Source of the DNA: JAUIAI01 sp041396685
GTDB taxonomy: Bacteria > Pseudomonadota > Gammaproteobacteria > Burkholderiales > Burkholderiaceae_E
Assembly: GCA_041396685.1 (NCBI GenBank)
Contig: JAWKYD010000019.1
Coordinates: forward strand, 97,734 to 161,733
Length of the DNA stretch: 64,000 nucleotides
Reading direction: 5' to 3'
In this document: piece after piece, positions 16,688-25,042 of the stretch
Layout of the letters: each line of letters begins with the position of its first letter
Numbering within the stretch: position 1 is the first letter of the stretch
Translations under genes and position numbers: made by a program
The notes under the pieces: generated by a model
Database searches by the model: none
Seen by the model: the letters and a program-made list of their open reading frames with translations, nothing else
What the model was told of the DNA's origin: nothing

Positions 16688-19302
16688 GGGGGGCTCGTCT
16701 CGGTTTGCGGCCGCGTCGACGACGGCCGTACGCTCCCGGCGGCGTCGCGATCGGTCTGCCCGACCGACGCGAGCGGTCTGGCGCGGACGCGGAACACGGC
16801 CGGCAGTTCGGTGCCGGCGGTCGCGACCCTGGTCGGGGCCGGCGCGGCACCGGCCTGCAACTCGCTGTGCGGGGCATCGGTCATCGGGTGCGGCCTGGGC
16901 CCGGCGCCCGAGCCGGCGGGACGCTGTCCGTTCGCGGCGGCAGGTGCCGCGCCACCGGCAGCGCCGCCTGACCCGGCTCCTGTCGCGCGCGGGTCGCCAC
17001 CGCGCCCGGCCAAGGCGGCCAACACCGCATCGCGCGGGCCATCGAGCAGCAGCCGCCCCCCGTCCAGCACGCATACACGCGTGGCCAGATCCAGCAGCGC
17101 CGGCCGATGGGTGACCATCACCACGGTGCTGTCGCCGACGATCGCCCCCAGACGGCGCACGAAGGCCTGTTCGGACTGCGCATCCATCGACGAGGTGGGC
17201 TCGTCCATCAACAACAGCCGTGGCCGCGTCACGAGCGCGCGGGCCAGCGCGACCAGCTGACGCTGGCCGCCGGAGAGCAGGCCGCCCATCTCGCCGACCG
17301 GCATCTCCCAACCCTTCGGATGCTGCGCGACCAGCGCGTCCAGACCCGTGATCGCGGCGACCTCGGCCAGGCGGCGCGAGTCGATCCAGGCACGGCCGAG
17401 CACGATGTTCTCGCGCAGGCTGGCATCGAACAGCCGCGGCTCCTGGGTCACGAAGCCGATGCGGGCGCGATAGTCGATCGGGTCGATCTGGCGCAGGTCG
17501 ATGCCGTCGGCCGACACCAGCCCCTCGGTTGGCCGGTACAGGCCGGCCAGCAGTCTCAGCACGGTCGACTTGCCGCTGCCGATGCGACCGAGCATCACCA
17601 TGCGCTCACCCGGGCGGATCTGCAGATCGATGCCGCGCAGCACGGGCGGCGCGGTCTCACCCGGCTCGGCCGGATACGCAAACGCCACGCCGCGCAATGC
17701 GATGGCACCCGACAGGGGCGGGCACGGCAGCGGATTGTCGCGACCCTCGTGTTCGAGCGGCAAGGCCATCAGCCGGTCCAACGAGGCCAATGCCGCGCGC
17801 GCGCCCTGAAAGCGCGAGGCCAGCGAGACCACCGTCGACAGTGGCGCGATGCCGCGCGCGCCGAGCATCACGCAGGCGATCAACGCCCCCGGCGAGAGTT
17901 CTCCCGCGTGGATCAGGTAGACGCCCCAGACGAGCGTGACCAGCGTGATCAGCTGTTGCGAGACGGCCGACACGTTGCTGGCGAAGCTGGATGCGCGGCG
18001 CACGCGCATGGTGGCCTCGGCCGAGGCGATCGTCGCCTGCTCGAAGCGGCGCGCGAAAAACCCGGCCGCACCGGCGACCTTGAGGTCCTCGAGCCCCTCG
18101 ACCGATTCGACCAGCAGGCTCTGCAGATCGGACTGATGGCGTAGATTCGCCCGCGTGGCGCGGCGCAGCGAGCGCTGGGCGAGCACGGCCACTCCCACCA
18201 CCAGCGGCACGGCCATCACGAGGACCCAGCCCAGTTTGCCGCCGATCGCGAAGCTCGCGCTGACGAACAGCAGCACGAAGGGGAGATCGGTCAGCGCCGA
18301 CAGCGATGCCGAGGCGAAGAAATCGCGCACCGTCTCGACCTGCGCCAGGTGGTGCGAATGCGCCCCCGCCGAGCGCGGTCGATGCTCCATGCGCAAGGCC
18401 AGCGTGCGCCGGAACAGCTGCGAGCCGATCAGCAGATCGGCGCGCTTGCCCGCGGTGTCCAGCAAGTGGCTGCGCAGCTGCCGTGCAGTGAGGTCGAAAG
18501 CGAGCGCCACCAGGCCGATGGCGGCCAGCGCCCACAAGGTGACGAAGGCCTGGTGCGGTATCACCCTGTCGAACACCACCGCGGTGATGATCGCAGTTAC
18601 CAGCATCAGCACGTTGCTGAGCGTGGCCGCCTGCATCGACGAACGGTAGTAGGGCAGGAAGCGCCGCATGGTCGCCCAGAGCCAATGGCGTCCTTCGTTC
18701 TGCCAAGGCCCGGCGCCGGCAGCGGGCCGAGCGGCCTCGTTCGGAGGCGTGGCGGCGATCAGGGTGCCCGCGTAATCGCGCTGCAGTTCCTCCTCGCCGA
18801 CCCGCCGCGTCACGCCCTCTTGCTCGGGCAGCAGGACATCGAAACGGCGCCCGTCCTCGCCATTCTCGATCGCGGTCAGCACACAGGCGCCGCCCGCGCC
18901 GCGCAGCAGGATCACCGGCAGCAACAAAGGATGGATCGCATCCGGCGCGCGCTCGAGCACGGCGGCTTCGTAGCCGTTGTCGCGCAGCATGCGAAGCGCA
19001 TCGTCGGCGCCCAGCGGCAGGGGCGCGCCGCGCTCGGCGAGCAGCGACTCACGCGAGCGGGCACGCCCGTCGTGGGCCATCAGCCAGGCTACCGCCGCCA
19101 ATAGCGAGTCCTGCCCGGGCGTGACGAACGCGGCCGACGCCGGGCCGGCGGGGTCGGGTGCGGCGGGGTCGGACGCGGCGGGGTCGGACCTGGCGGGGTC
19201 GGGCCTGGCGGGGTCGGACCTGGCGGGGTCGGGCGCGGCAGCGGTCCGGGCCTCCTCGGGCGCGACCGCTGGCGCGCCCGGCCCGCCAGCGGCGTTGGTC
19301 AC
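16684..19302 (-). CDS. Type I secretion ABC transporter, LapB/LssB type (permease-ATPase)
   Basis: The inner-membrane engine of the secretion system. In order: a low-complexity Asp-Pro-Ala repeat (about residues 25-55); a C39-like domain lacking the peptidase Cys (GQDSLLAAVAWLMAHDG sits where the catalytic motif would be); a six-helix permease; and an ATPase with Walker A GRIGSGKST, signature LSGGQRQ, Walker B LLLMDEPTSSMD and H-loop VTHR. A degenerate C39-like domain marks exporters of large repeat proteins such as LapA, where it binds rather than cleaves the substrate. The C-terminal ~115 residues after the ATPase are Gly/Ala/Pro-rich and unusual. GTG at 19302 overlaps the upstream stop as GTGA; an ATG at 19335 is the alternative. 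Confidence 0.93.
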   Translation of the reverse strand: MTNAAGGPGAPAVAPEEARTAAAPDPARSDPARPDPARSDPAASDPAAPDPAGPASAAFVTPGQDSLLAAVAWLMAHDGRARSRESLLAERGAPLPLGADDALRMLRDNGYEAAVLERAPDAIHPLLLPVILLRGAGGACVLTAIENGEDGRRFDVLLPEQEGVTRRVGEEELQRDYAGTLIAATPPNEAARPAAGAGPWQNEGRHWLWATMRRFLPYYRSSMQAATLSNVLMLVTAIITAVVFDRVIPHQAFVTLWALAAIGLVALAFDLTARQLRSHLLDTAGKRADLLIGSQLFRRTLALRMEHRPRSAGAHSHHLAQVETVRDFFASASLSALTDLPFVLLFVSASFAIGGKLGWVLVMAVPLVVGVAVLAQRSLRRATRANLRHQSDLQSLLVESVEGLEDLKVAGAAGFFARRFEQATIASAEATMRVRRASSFASNVSAVSQQLITLVTLVWGVYLIHAGELSPGALIACVMLGARGIAPLSTVVSLASRFQGARAALASLDRLMALPLEHEGRDNPLPCPPLSGAIALRGVAFAYPAEPGETAPPVLRGIDLQIRPGERMVMLGRIGSGKSTVLRLLAGLYRPTEGLVSADGIDLRQIDPIDYRARIGFVTQEPRLFDASLRENIVLGRAWIDSRRLAEVAAITGLDALVAQHPKGWEMPVGEMGGLLSGGQRQLVALARALVTRPRLLLMDEPTSSMDAQSEQAFVRRLGAIVGDSTVVMVTHRPALLDLATRVCVLDGGRLLLDGPRDAVLAALAGRGGDPRATGAGSGGAAGGAAPAAANGQRPAGSGAGPRPHPMTDAPHSELQAGAAPAPTRVATAGTELPAVFRVRARPLASVGQTDRDAAGSVRPSSTRPQTETSPP
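19147..19236. repeat. 15-bp tandem repeat in the ABC exporter N-terminus
   Basis: The pentamer GGGTC recurs at 19151, 19166, 19181, 19196, 19211 and 19226, an exact 15-bp period over six units. On the coding (minus) strand it encodes five-residue units such as DPARS, DPARP and DPAAS. It forms a flexible-looking linker ahead of the C39-like domain and is probably length-variable. Confidence 0.85.
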
Positions 19303-21164
19303 GATGCGTCGTCCGCCGCCCAGGCGTTGCTGCATTCGAGCAATGCCACCAGGCCGTCCTCGAGATCACGCACACGGGCGGGAATATCGAACAGGCGCGA
19401 GCGGCGCCCGTCGGCGGCCAGAAAACGCTTGTAGCCGAGTGCGCGCTCGCGATCACGCCCGATCGCGACCGCCAGCGCCTCGTAGTCCTCGATCGTGGTC
19501 GTGATCAGTTCGGGCAGGCCGACATTGGTCAACAGACTACCGGCCATGCGCGAGATGTAGGTGCGTCCGGAACGCGTGACCATTGGAGTCCCCATCCAGA
19601 GCACGTCGCTGGCGGTGGCACCGGCGTTGTACGGAAACGTATCCAGGAACAGATCGGCGACCGCGAAGCGCGCCAGATAATCCGGCGGCGCCACCCGCGG
19701 CGCGAAGATCAGACGCGCCGGGTCGATGCCGGCGCCCTGGGCCGCCGCCACCAGATTGGCCTGCGCCCAGCGGTTGTCGGCCAGCAGCCAGAGCACGGAA
19801 TCGGGCACCTGCCGCAACACCGACATCCAGCTGCCGAACACCTCGGGCGTGATCTTGTGGTTGTTGTTGAATGCGCAGTAGACGAACGCATTCTCGGGCA
19901 GGCCACAGTCGGCGCGCGTCGGGATCGGTGCCACCGGCCGCTGGCGGTCGCAGATCTGATAGACGTGCGGCATCATCAGCGGCTGCTCGGTGCAGAAGCG
20001 CTCGTAGCCGGGCTGCATCACGTACGGGTCGGCGATCATGTAGTCCACGCCCGGCACGGCCGAGGTCGCCGGCAGGCCGAGGTAACCGATCTGCACCGGT
20101 GCCGGCCGCCGCGCCAGGATGCCCGGGCGCGCGCCGCTGCTCAGTCCCTGCAGGTCGATCAGGATGTCAATGTCGCGCTCGGCGATCAGGGCCGCCGCGG
20201 CGGCGTCGTCGAGCTCGTGAATGCGCACATGGTGGTCCATCGCGTCGATCAGACGTTGGCGCAGCGCCGACCCGTCTTCGCGGCTGAAGCAAAAACCGGT
20301 GACCTCGAAACGGGTGCGGTCGTGCAGCTCGAGCAGCTCGGGAATCAGCAGGCCCATCGCGTGCATGCAGAAGTCGCCCGACAGATAGCCGATCCGGATC
20401 CGTCCCTCGGGCCGCACTTTGCGTCGATGGAGCGGCGCGTCCGTGATGCGCTCGACACGATCGGCGACGAACCGGTGGGCGGCCAGCAACTGCAGCGCCG
20501 GATCGTCCGACGCATTGAGCATCGCCAGGGCCGAGGTGCCCATCAGCAGTTGGTTGTCGGTGACCCGGCCGACACGGTGATAGACCGGCCACTCGCACTG
20601 CTTCTGCCTGATGTGCACATAGTGCTGGATCACGTCGGGCTGGCGCGGCTCGAACTCGAGGCTCGCCACCATCGCGGCTTCGGCCTCGTCGTAGCGTCGT
20701 TCACTCTCGAGCAGGCGCGCCGTGTTGTTGATCGCGTGCAGGCGAAGCTCGCGGGTCATGCCGGCGGCTTGCGGCGGCGCCAGCCAGACCTCCCGCCACT
20801 GGGCGAGCGCCTGTTCGGCCTGGCCCAGGTGCTCGAACTGATGACCGAGATTGAGCCGCGCCTGGATGAAACCCGGGTTCTGAGCGAGCGCGAGCCGGTA
20901 GGCGTGAGCCGCCTCCTGATGACGACGAAGCGTGCCGAGAACGGTGCCCCAGTTGAAACAGGCGATGTGACGGTGTGGCGAATCCGATTGCTCCAGCCAA
21001 CGCTGATAGAGCAGCGCCGCGGCCTCGTCCTGACCTTGTTGCTGCCAGGCGCTGGCCAGCATCAAGAGTTCGGCAACGGACATCTGGCCGCTGGCGGCCC
21101 AGGCGAACGGATCCGCCTGCGCGGGTTCGGCCTGCGCAGATGGTTTGTCGAGCACGGTGTCCAT
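19299..21164 (-). CDS. TPR glycosyltransferase, GT41 (SPINDLY/OGT-like)
   Basis: A 621-residue cytosolic O-glycosyltransferase candidate. The first ~200 residues are tetratricopeptide-like helix pairs (for example AAHAYRLALAQNPGFIQARL). The catalytic half starts at RIRIGYLSGDF and contains PVQIGYLGLPATSAVPGVDY and, near residue 514, DLFLDTFPYNAGATASDVLW followed by MGTPMVT. These are the conserved motifs of eukaryotic OGT, plant SPINDLY and bacterial GT41 enzymes, which transfer GlcNAc or other sugars to Ser/Thr (or Asn in HMW1C). The ATG at 21164 is preferred because an AGAGGA site precedes it; upstream in-frame codons look like shadow. Its stop overlaps the ABC exporter start, tying it to the secretion genes. 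The Ser/Thr-rich giant protein is the obvious candidate substrate. Confidence 0.9.
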   Translation of the reverse strand: MDTVLDKPSAQAEPAQADPFAWAASGQMSVAELLMLASAWQQQGQDEAAALLYQRWLEQSDSPHRHIACFNWGTVLGTLRRHQEAAHAYRLALAQNPGFIQARLNLGHQFEHLGQAEQALAQWREVWLAPPQAAGMTRELRLHAINNTARLLESERRYDEAEAAMVASLEFEPRQPDVIQHYVHIRQKQCEWPVYHRVGRVTDNQLLMGTSALAMLNASDDPALQLLAAHRFVADRVERITDAPLHRRKVRPEGRIRIGYLSGDFCMHAMGLLIPELLELHDRTRFEVTGFCFSREDGSALRQRLIDAMDHHVRIHELDDAAAAALIAERDIDILIDLQGLSSGARPGILARRPAPVQIGYLGLPATSAVPGVDYMIADPYVMQPGYERFCTEQPLMMPHVYQICDRQRPVAPIPTRADCGLPENAFVYCAFNNNHKITPEVFGSWMSVLRQVPDSVLWLLADNRWAQANLVAAAQGAGIDPARLIFAPRVAPPDYLARFAVADLFLDTFPYNAGATASDVLWMGTPMVTRSGRTYISRMAGSLLTNVGLPELITTTIEDYEALAVAIGRDRERALGYKRFLAADGRRSRLFDIPARVRDLEDGLVALLECSNAWAADDAS

Positions 21165-21617
21165 CGGCAATCCTCTGGCTCTGGTGTGGTCACCGATAGT
21201 AGGCAAGCGTCCCGGGCTCGATGCCGCGAGAAGCACGGCGCGGACCGCCCAATCGTTGGCGAACACCATCTGGGGCGCGGGGGCGACCGGCTACCGGGCC
21301 ACGAACCTGCACTCCGGGTCGACCAGCGCCTGCGCGCGCGACCATTGGTCGTCCAAGTGACGCCAGCGATCGTTGAAGCTCACAACAGAGTGGTTCTTGT
21401 GCCGAAGATCACGCCGGAACCAACGTGCGCATGCGAGGATGCTCGCGCGGTGGAACCTTTGAACCGATTCGCGCCACGGACCGACTTACAGGCACGAATC
21501 TTTCGTAACAAGGATTGAACGAACCGGCGGATACCATGCCGCCCTTCGAAACCCATTCCACCGTGGGCGGCCCTTGCGGACCGCGCCCGAGCTCCGATAG
21601 AGCGAAGGAGACCGATC
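21165..21617. other. 453-bp intergenic region between the secretion operon and a small ORF
   Basis: The region separates the leftward GT41/secretion operon from the rightward small ORF at 21618, so promoters in both directions are expected here. I see no protein-like reading frame, tRNA or strong hairpin. AAGGAG at 21605-21610 is a good ribosome site for the small ORF. No -35/-10 pair stands out well enough to call. Confidence 0.5.
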
Positions 21618-21788
21618 ATGAGCATTCTCACCATCCCCGAGCCACTGGCCGCCGACTCCGAGCGCGCAAAAGCGCCTTCCATGGTGGCCGACGATGCCAA
21701 GACCGGCGGCATGCCGATGACCACGCAGCTGCCCGGCCTTTGGACCGAATCTCCGCTGCTGAACACCGAGCCCGGCCAGCGACGCTGA
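21618..21788 (+). CDS. Small protein, 56 residues, unknown function
   Basis: A short open frame beginning with ATG 7 nt after a strong AAGGAG ribosome site (21605-21610). The product starts MSILTIPEPLAADSERAK, carries VADDAKTGGMPM in the middle, and ends with a Pro/Trp-containing tail (QLPGLWTESPLLNTEPGQRR). It has no Cys, no membrane segment and no signal peptide. I do not recognise a family. It is divergent from the GT41/type I secretion operon and 94 nt before the tartrate/malate-type dehydrogenase. The strong ribosome site supports translation; the composition neither supports nor excludes it. It could be a small secreted or regulatory peptide, but there is no direct evidence. Confidence 0.5.
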   Translation: MSILTIPEPLAADSERAKAPSMVADDAKTGGMPMTTQLPGLWTESPLLNTEPGQRR

Positions 21789-21882
21789 TCGGTCCCGAAC
21801 GAGCACGACCGGCATGGCCGGCGCTGTAAGCAGGAGCGAGCGCCGGTAACATTGGGCCCTTTTCTTCGACCAGGGGCCCGAC

Positions 21883-22977
21883 GTGAAACGCTATCGCATT
21901 GGCCTGATTCCCGGCGACGGCATCGGCAAGGAAGTCATCCCCGCCGGCCGTGACGTCCTGCAGGCGCTGGCCGCGGACGCCGGCTTCGGCCTGAACTTCG
22001 AATCGTTCGACTGGGGTGGCGACCACTATCGCCGCCACGGGCTGATGATGCCCGACGACGGGCTCGAAGCCTTGAAGCCGCTCGATGCCGTCTTGTTCGG
22101 TTCGGCCGGCGATCCGGACATTCCCGATCACATCACCCTCTGGGGCCTGCGCCTGAAGATCTGCCAGGGCCTGGACCAGTACGCCAATGTCCGACCCACG
22201 CGGCTGCTGCCCGGCATCGAGTCACCGCTGCGCCACTGCGGGCCCGGGCAACTCGACTGGGTGATCGTGCGCGAGAACTCGGAAGGCGAGTACTCGGGCA
22301 TCGGCGGCCGTGCCCACCAGGGCCAGCCGATCGAAGTGGCCACCGATGTGTCCATGATGACCCGCGCCGGCGTCAGCCGGATTCTGCGCTATGCCTTCAC
22401 GGTGGCGCGTTCGCGCCCGCGCCGACTGTTGACGGTGGTAACGAAGAGCAACGCCCAGCGCCATGCGATGGTGATGTGGGACGAGATCGCGCGCGAGGTT
22501 GCCGCCGAGTTCCCGGAGGTGCGCTGGGACAAGGAGCTGGTCGACGCCGCGACCGCCCGCATGGTCACGCGCCCGGGCTCGCTGGACACGATCGTCGCCA
22601 CCAACCTGCATGCCGACATCCTCAGCGATCTGGCCGCCGCGCTCGCCGGCAGCCTGGGCATCGCGCCCACCGGCAACATCGATCCGGAGCGCCGCTACCC
22701 GTCGATGTTCGAGCCGATCCACGGCTCGGCGTTCGACATCATGGGCAAGGGCCTGGCCAATCCGATCGGCTCCTTCTGGTCGTGCGTGATGCTGCTCGAG
22801 CACCTCGGCGAGACCGACGCCGCCCGGCGCCTGATGAGCGCGATCGAAAGCGTCACCGCCGACACCGCGTTGCACACGCGCGATCTCGGCGGCAAAGCAG
22901 GCACCAGGCAGGTGACCGACGCCGTGTGCGCGGCTCTGGCAGCCGGCCGGCCGGCATCCCGCCGCGACGCTGCCTGA
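21883..22977 (+). CDS. Tartrate dehydrogenase / D-malate dehydrogenase family (isopropylmalate dehydrogenase superfamily)
   Basis: A 364-residue NAD- and Mn2+/Mg2+-dependent beta-decarboxylating dehydrogenase. Recognisable segments are IGLIPGDGIGKEV at the N-terminus, the substrate-binding region around ANVRPTRLLPG, IVRENSEGEYSG with the lineage-defining loop, and the metal/NAD region ATNLHADILSDL followed by FEPIHGSAFDI. The ITLWGLRLKICQG stretch and overall pattern match tartrate dehydrogenase/D-malate dehydrogenase (TtuC/DmlA) rather than LeuB or Icd, so D-malate or tartrate is the likely substrate. It starts at GTG 21883. It is convergent with the MidA-like gene, with only 12 nt between stops. 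Confidence 0.9.
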   Translation: MKRYRIGLIPGDGIGKEVIPAGRDVLQALAADAGFGLNFESFDWGGDHYRRHGLMMPDDGLEALKPLDAVLFGSAGDPDIPDHITLWGLRLKICQGLDQYANVRPTRLLPGIESPLRHCGPGQLDWVIVRENSEGEYSGIGGRAHQGQPIEVATDVSMMTRAGVSRILRYAFTVARSRPRRLLTVVTKSNAQRHAMVMWDEIAREVAAEFPEVRWDKELVDAATARMVTRPGSLDTIVATNLHADILSDLAAALAGSLGIAPTGNIDPERRYPSMFEPIHGSAFDIMGKGLANPIGSFWSCVMLLEHLGETDAARRLMSAIESVTADTALHTRDLGGKAGTRQVTDAVCAALAAGRPASRRDAA

Positions 22978-22989
22978 TCCGGCTTCGGC

Positions 22990-24207
22990 TCAGACGTCGG
23001 AGTCGATGATTCCGCCCAGGCGCCCGCCGCGCCCGAAGCCGGGTCCGGCGCTGTGCACGCCTCGGCCCACGGCAATGACCTTGAACAGCTCGCCCATCTC
23101 GGCTTCCGAGACGAGCCGCTGCACCGCCTGCGCCTGACGCAGATATTCCGGGCTTTCGCGCGGCATGCCGGCCAGGCCATCGAGCAGACCGGCATTGAGC
23201 AGGAAGTTGGCCTGCGAGGTGTAGCCCAGCACCTCGAGACCGGCACGCTCGGCACGACGTGCCAGCGCGGTGAAGTCCACGTGCACCGTGATGTCTTGCA
23301 GGCCCGGATAGAGCAAGGGATCGTGATGGACGCGGTGCCGGTAGTGGCAGGCGAGCGTGCCCCCGGCGCGCTGCGGATGATAGAACTCGCGGGCCGGGAA
23401 GCCGTAGTCGATCAGCAGCAGAACGCCGGCACTCAGCCGCTCGGCGATCGTGTCCAACCACGCCGCGGCGGCCTCCGGGAGCTCGGACGCATAACCCTCG
23501 GGCCAGGCGCCGAGGTCGATCGACAAGGGATCGGCGCCCCCCCAGCCGGCGCCGGCGAGCGCGCGGCGGACCCGCGCCGCGAACGCGGCATCGGCGAGCC
23601 GGGTCTGCCAGACCAGTGGCGCGTCGCTCTGGCCACGCATCAGCCCGCGTTCGTGGATCGCGCCCTCGTGCAGCTCGAACAGGCGCACCGGCATCGCATC
23701 GAGGACCTCGTTGGCGACGATCAGACCGTCGAGGCTGTCGGGCAGGTGATCGAGCCACTGCACCCGACCGACCAGCCCGGGACACATCAACTCCAGCGTA
23801 TGGCGCTGCTGCTCGCGCAGTGCGGGAGAGACCTCGATGATGCGGTAACGCTCGGGTGTGCGGCCCAGCCGCTCGAGGGCATTGAGCATCTGCGCGGCCA
23901 GTTGCCCCGTGCCGGCGCCGAACTCGGTGATCGTCGGCGCCAGCGACTCGAGCCACTCGACGCTGGCGCCGGCCAGACAGTGGCCGAACAGCGGCGTCAG
24001 CTCGGGGGCGGTGACGAAATCGCCCGAGGCGCCGAAACGGCGGGCGCCGGCGACGTAATAGCCGAGTCCAGGCTCGTACAGAGCCGCCTGCATGAAACGA
24101 TCGAAGCCGAGCCAGCCCCCGGCGGTCTGCGCCAGCGAACGCACGCGCGCCTGCAAGGCATCGCTGATCTGCAAGGCCTGGCCATCCGGTAACGGCAACT
24201 CGTCCAT
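22990..24207 (-). CDS. MidA-like class I SAM-dependent methyltransferase (COG1565/DUF185)
   Basis: A 405-residue protein of the family that includes mitochondrial NDUFAF7/MidA, a protein arginine methyltransferase needed for complex I assembly. Visible signatures are the N-terminal FMQAALYEPGLGYY, DFVTAPELTPLFG, the SAM motif ITEFGAGTGQLA, and GLIVANEVLDAMPV. The bacterial target is not established. ATG at 24207 is chosen because MDELPLPDGQALQIS leads directly into the fold; the upstream extension overlaps the divergent SDR gene. The intergenic region to that gene is only 22 nt, so their promoters must overlap or lie inside coding sequence. Confidence 0.9.
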   Translation of the reverse strand: MDELPLPDGQALQISDALQARVRSLAQTAGGWLGFDRFMQAALYEPGLGYYVAGARRFGASGDFVTAPELTPLFGHCLAGASVEWLESLAPTITEFGAGTGQLAAQMLNALERLGRTPERYRIIEVSPALREQQRHTLELMCPGLVGRVQWLDHLPDSLDGLIVANEVLDAMPVRLFELHEGAIHERGLMRGQSDAPLVWQTRLADAAFAARVRRALAGAGWGGADPLSIDLGAWPEGYASELPEAAAAWLDTIAERLSAGVLLLIDYGFPAREFYHPQRAGGTLACHYRHRVHHDPLLYPGLQDITVHVDFTALARRAERAGLEVLGYTSQANFLLNAGLLDGLAGMPRESPEYLRQAQAVQRLVSEAEMGELFKVIAVGRGVHSAGPGFGRGGRLGGIIDSDV

Positions 24208-24229
24208 GACGCAATTGTAGAATCGCTGG

Positions 24230-25042
24230 ATGAACCTCCCCGGCAACGACCCCGCCACATCCTCGGACCATCGGGCCGTGCTGGTCACCGGCGCGGCGCG
24301 CCGGCTCGGACGCGAGATCGCTCTCGGGCTCGCGCGCGCAGGCTGGGATGTCGCGGTTCACTACGGCCGCTCGGCCGCCGACGCACACGAAACCGTCGCC
24401 GCCATCCGGGCGCAGGGCCGTCGCGCCCAGGCCTTCGAAGCCGATCTGGCCGACGAAGTCGCGGTGCGCGCACTGTTCGACGCCGCGGCGTCGGCCCTGC
24501 CGATCCGGGCCGTGGTCAACAACGCCAGCCGCTTCGAGGACGACCGCCCCGAAACCGTCACGGCCGACAGCCTGCGGGCCCATCTGGCGCCGAACCTGGT
24601 CGCGCCGGTGCTGCTCACCCGTTTCCTGTTCGAGCACCTGCCGGCCGCCGAGCGCGGGGTGGTCATCAATGTGCTCGATCAGAAGCTCGAGCGCCTGAAT
24701 CCGGACTTCTTCTCCTACACGCTTGGCAAACACGCACTGTGGTCGGCCACGCAGATGATGGCCATGGCTTATGCACCGCGCTTGCGCGTGCTCGCTGTGT
24801 CGCCGGGTCTCACACTGCCCAGCCACTTGCAGACCGACGACGCGTTCGCGCGTGCGCATCGCGACACCGCCCTGCTCGACCGCTCGAGCACGGCCGCCGA
24901 CATCGTTGCCGCCATCGTGTTCCTGATCGCGCAACCGGCCATCACGGGGGTCAACCTGACCGTCGACGGCGGCCAGCACCTGATGGGGCTGGCGCGCGAC
25001 GTCAGCTTCCTGGCACCGGACGGTGACGGAGCCGATTCGTGA
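24230..25042 (+). CDS. SDR oxidoreductase, pteridine reductase/FolM-like
   Basis: A 270-residue classical short-chain dehydrogenase. TGAARRLG is the NADPH-binding loop in its pteridine-reductase form (the Arg favours NADPH), followed by NNASRFEDD, the catalytic Tyr in SYTLGKHALW with the Lys four residues later, and GVNLTVDGGQHL at the C-terminus. Pteridine reductases reduce dihydropteridines or dihydrofolate. The stop overlaps the GTG start of ttcA (GTGA, 25039-25042), so the two are translationally coupled. I recall this pairing from other Burkholderiales. The exact substrate is not certain. Confidence 0.88.
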   Translation: MNLPGNDPATSSDHRAVLVTGAARRLGREIALGLARAGWDVAVHYGRSAADAHETVAAIRAQGRRAQAFEADLADEVAVRALFDAAASALPIRAVVNNASRFEDDRPETVTADSLRAHLAPNLVAPVLLTRFLFEHLPAAERGVVINVLDQKLERLNPDFFSYTLGKHALWSATQMMAMAYAPRLRVLAVSPGLTLPSHLQTDDAFARAHRDTALLDRSSTAADIVAAIVFLIAQPAITGVNLTVDGGQHLMGLARDVSFLAPDGDGADS

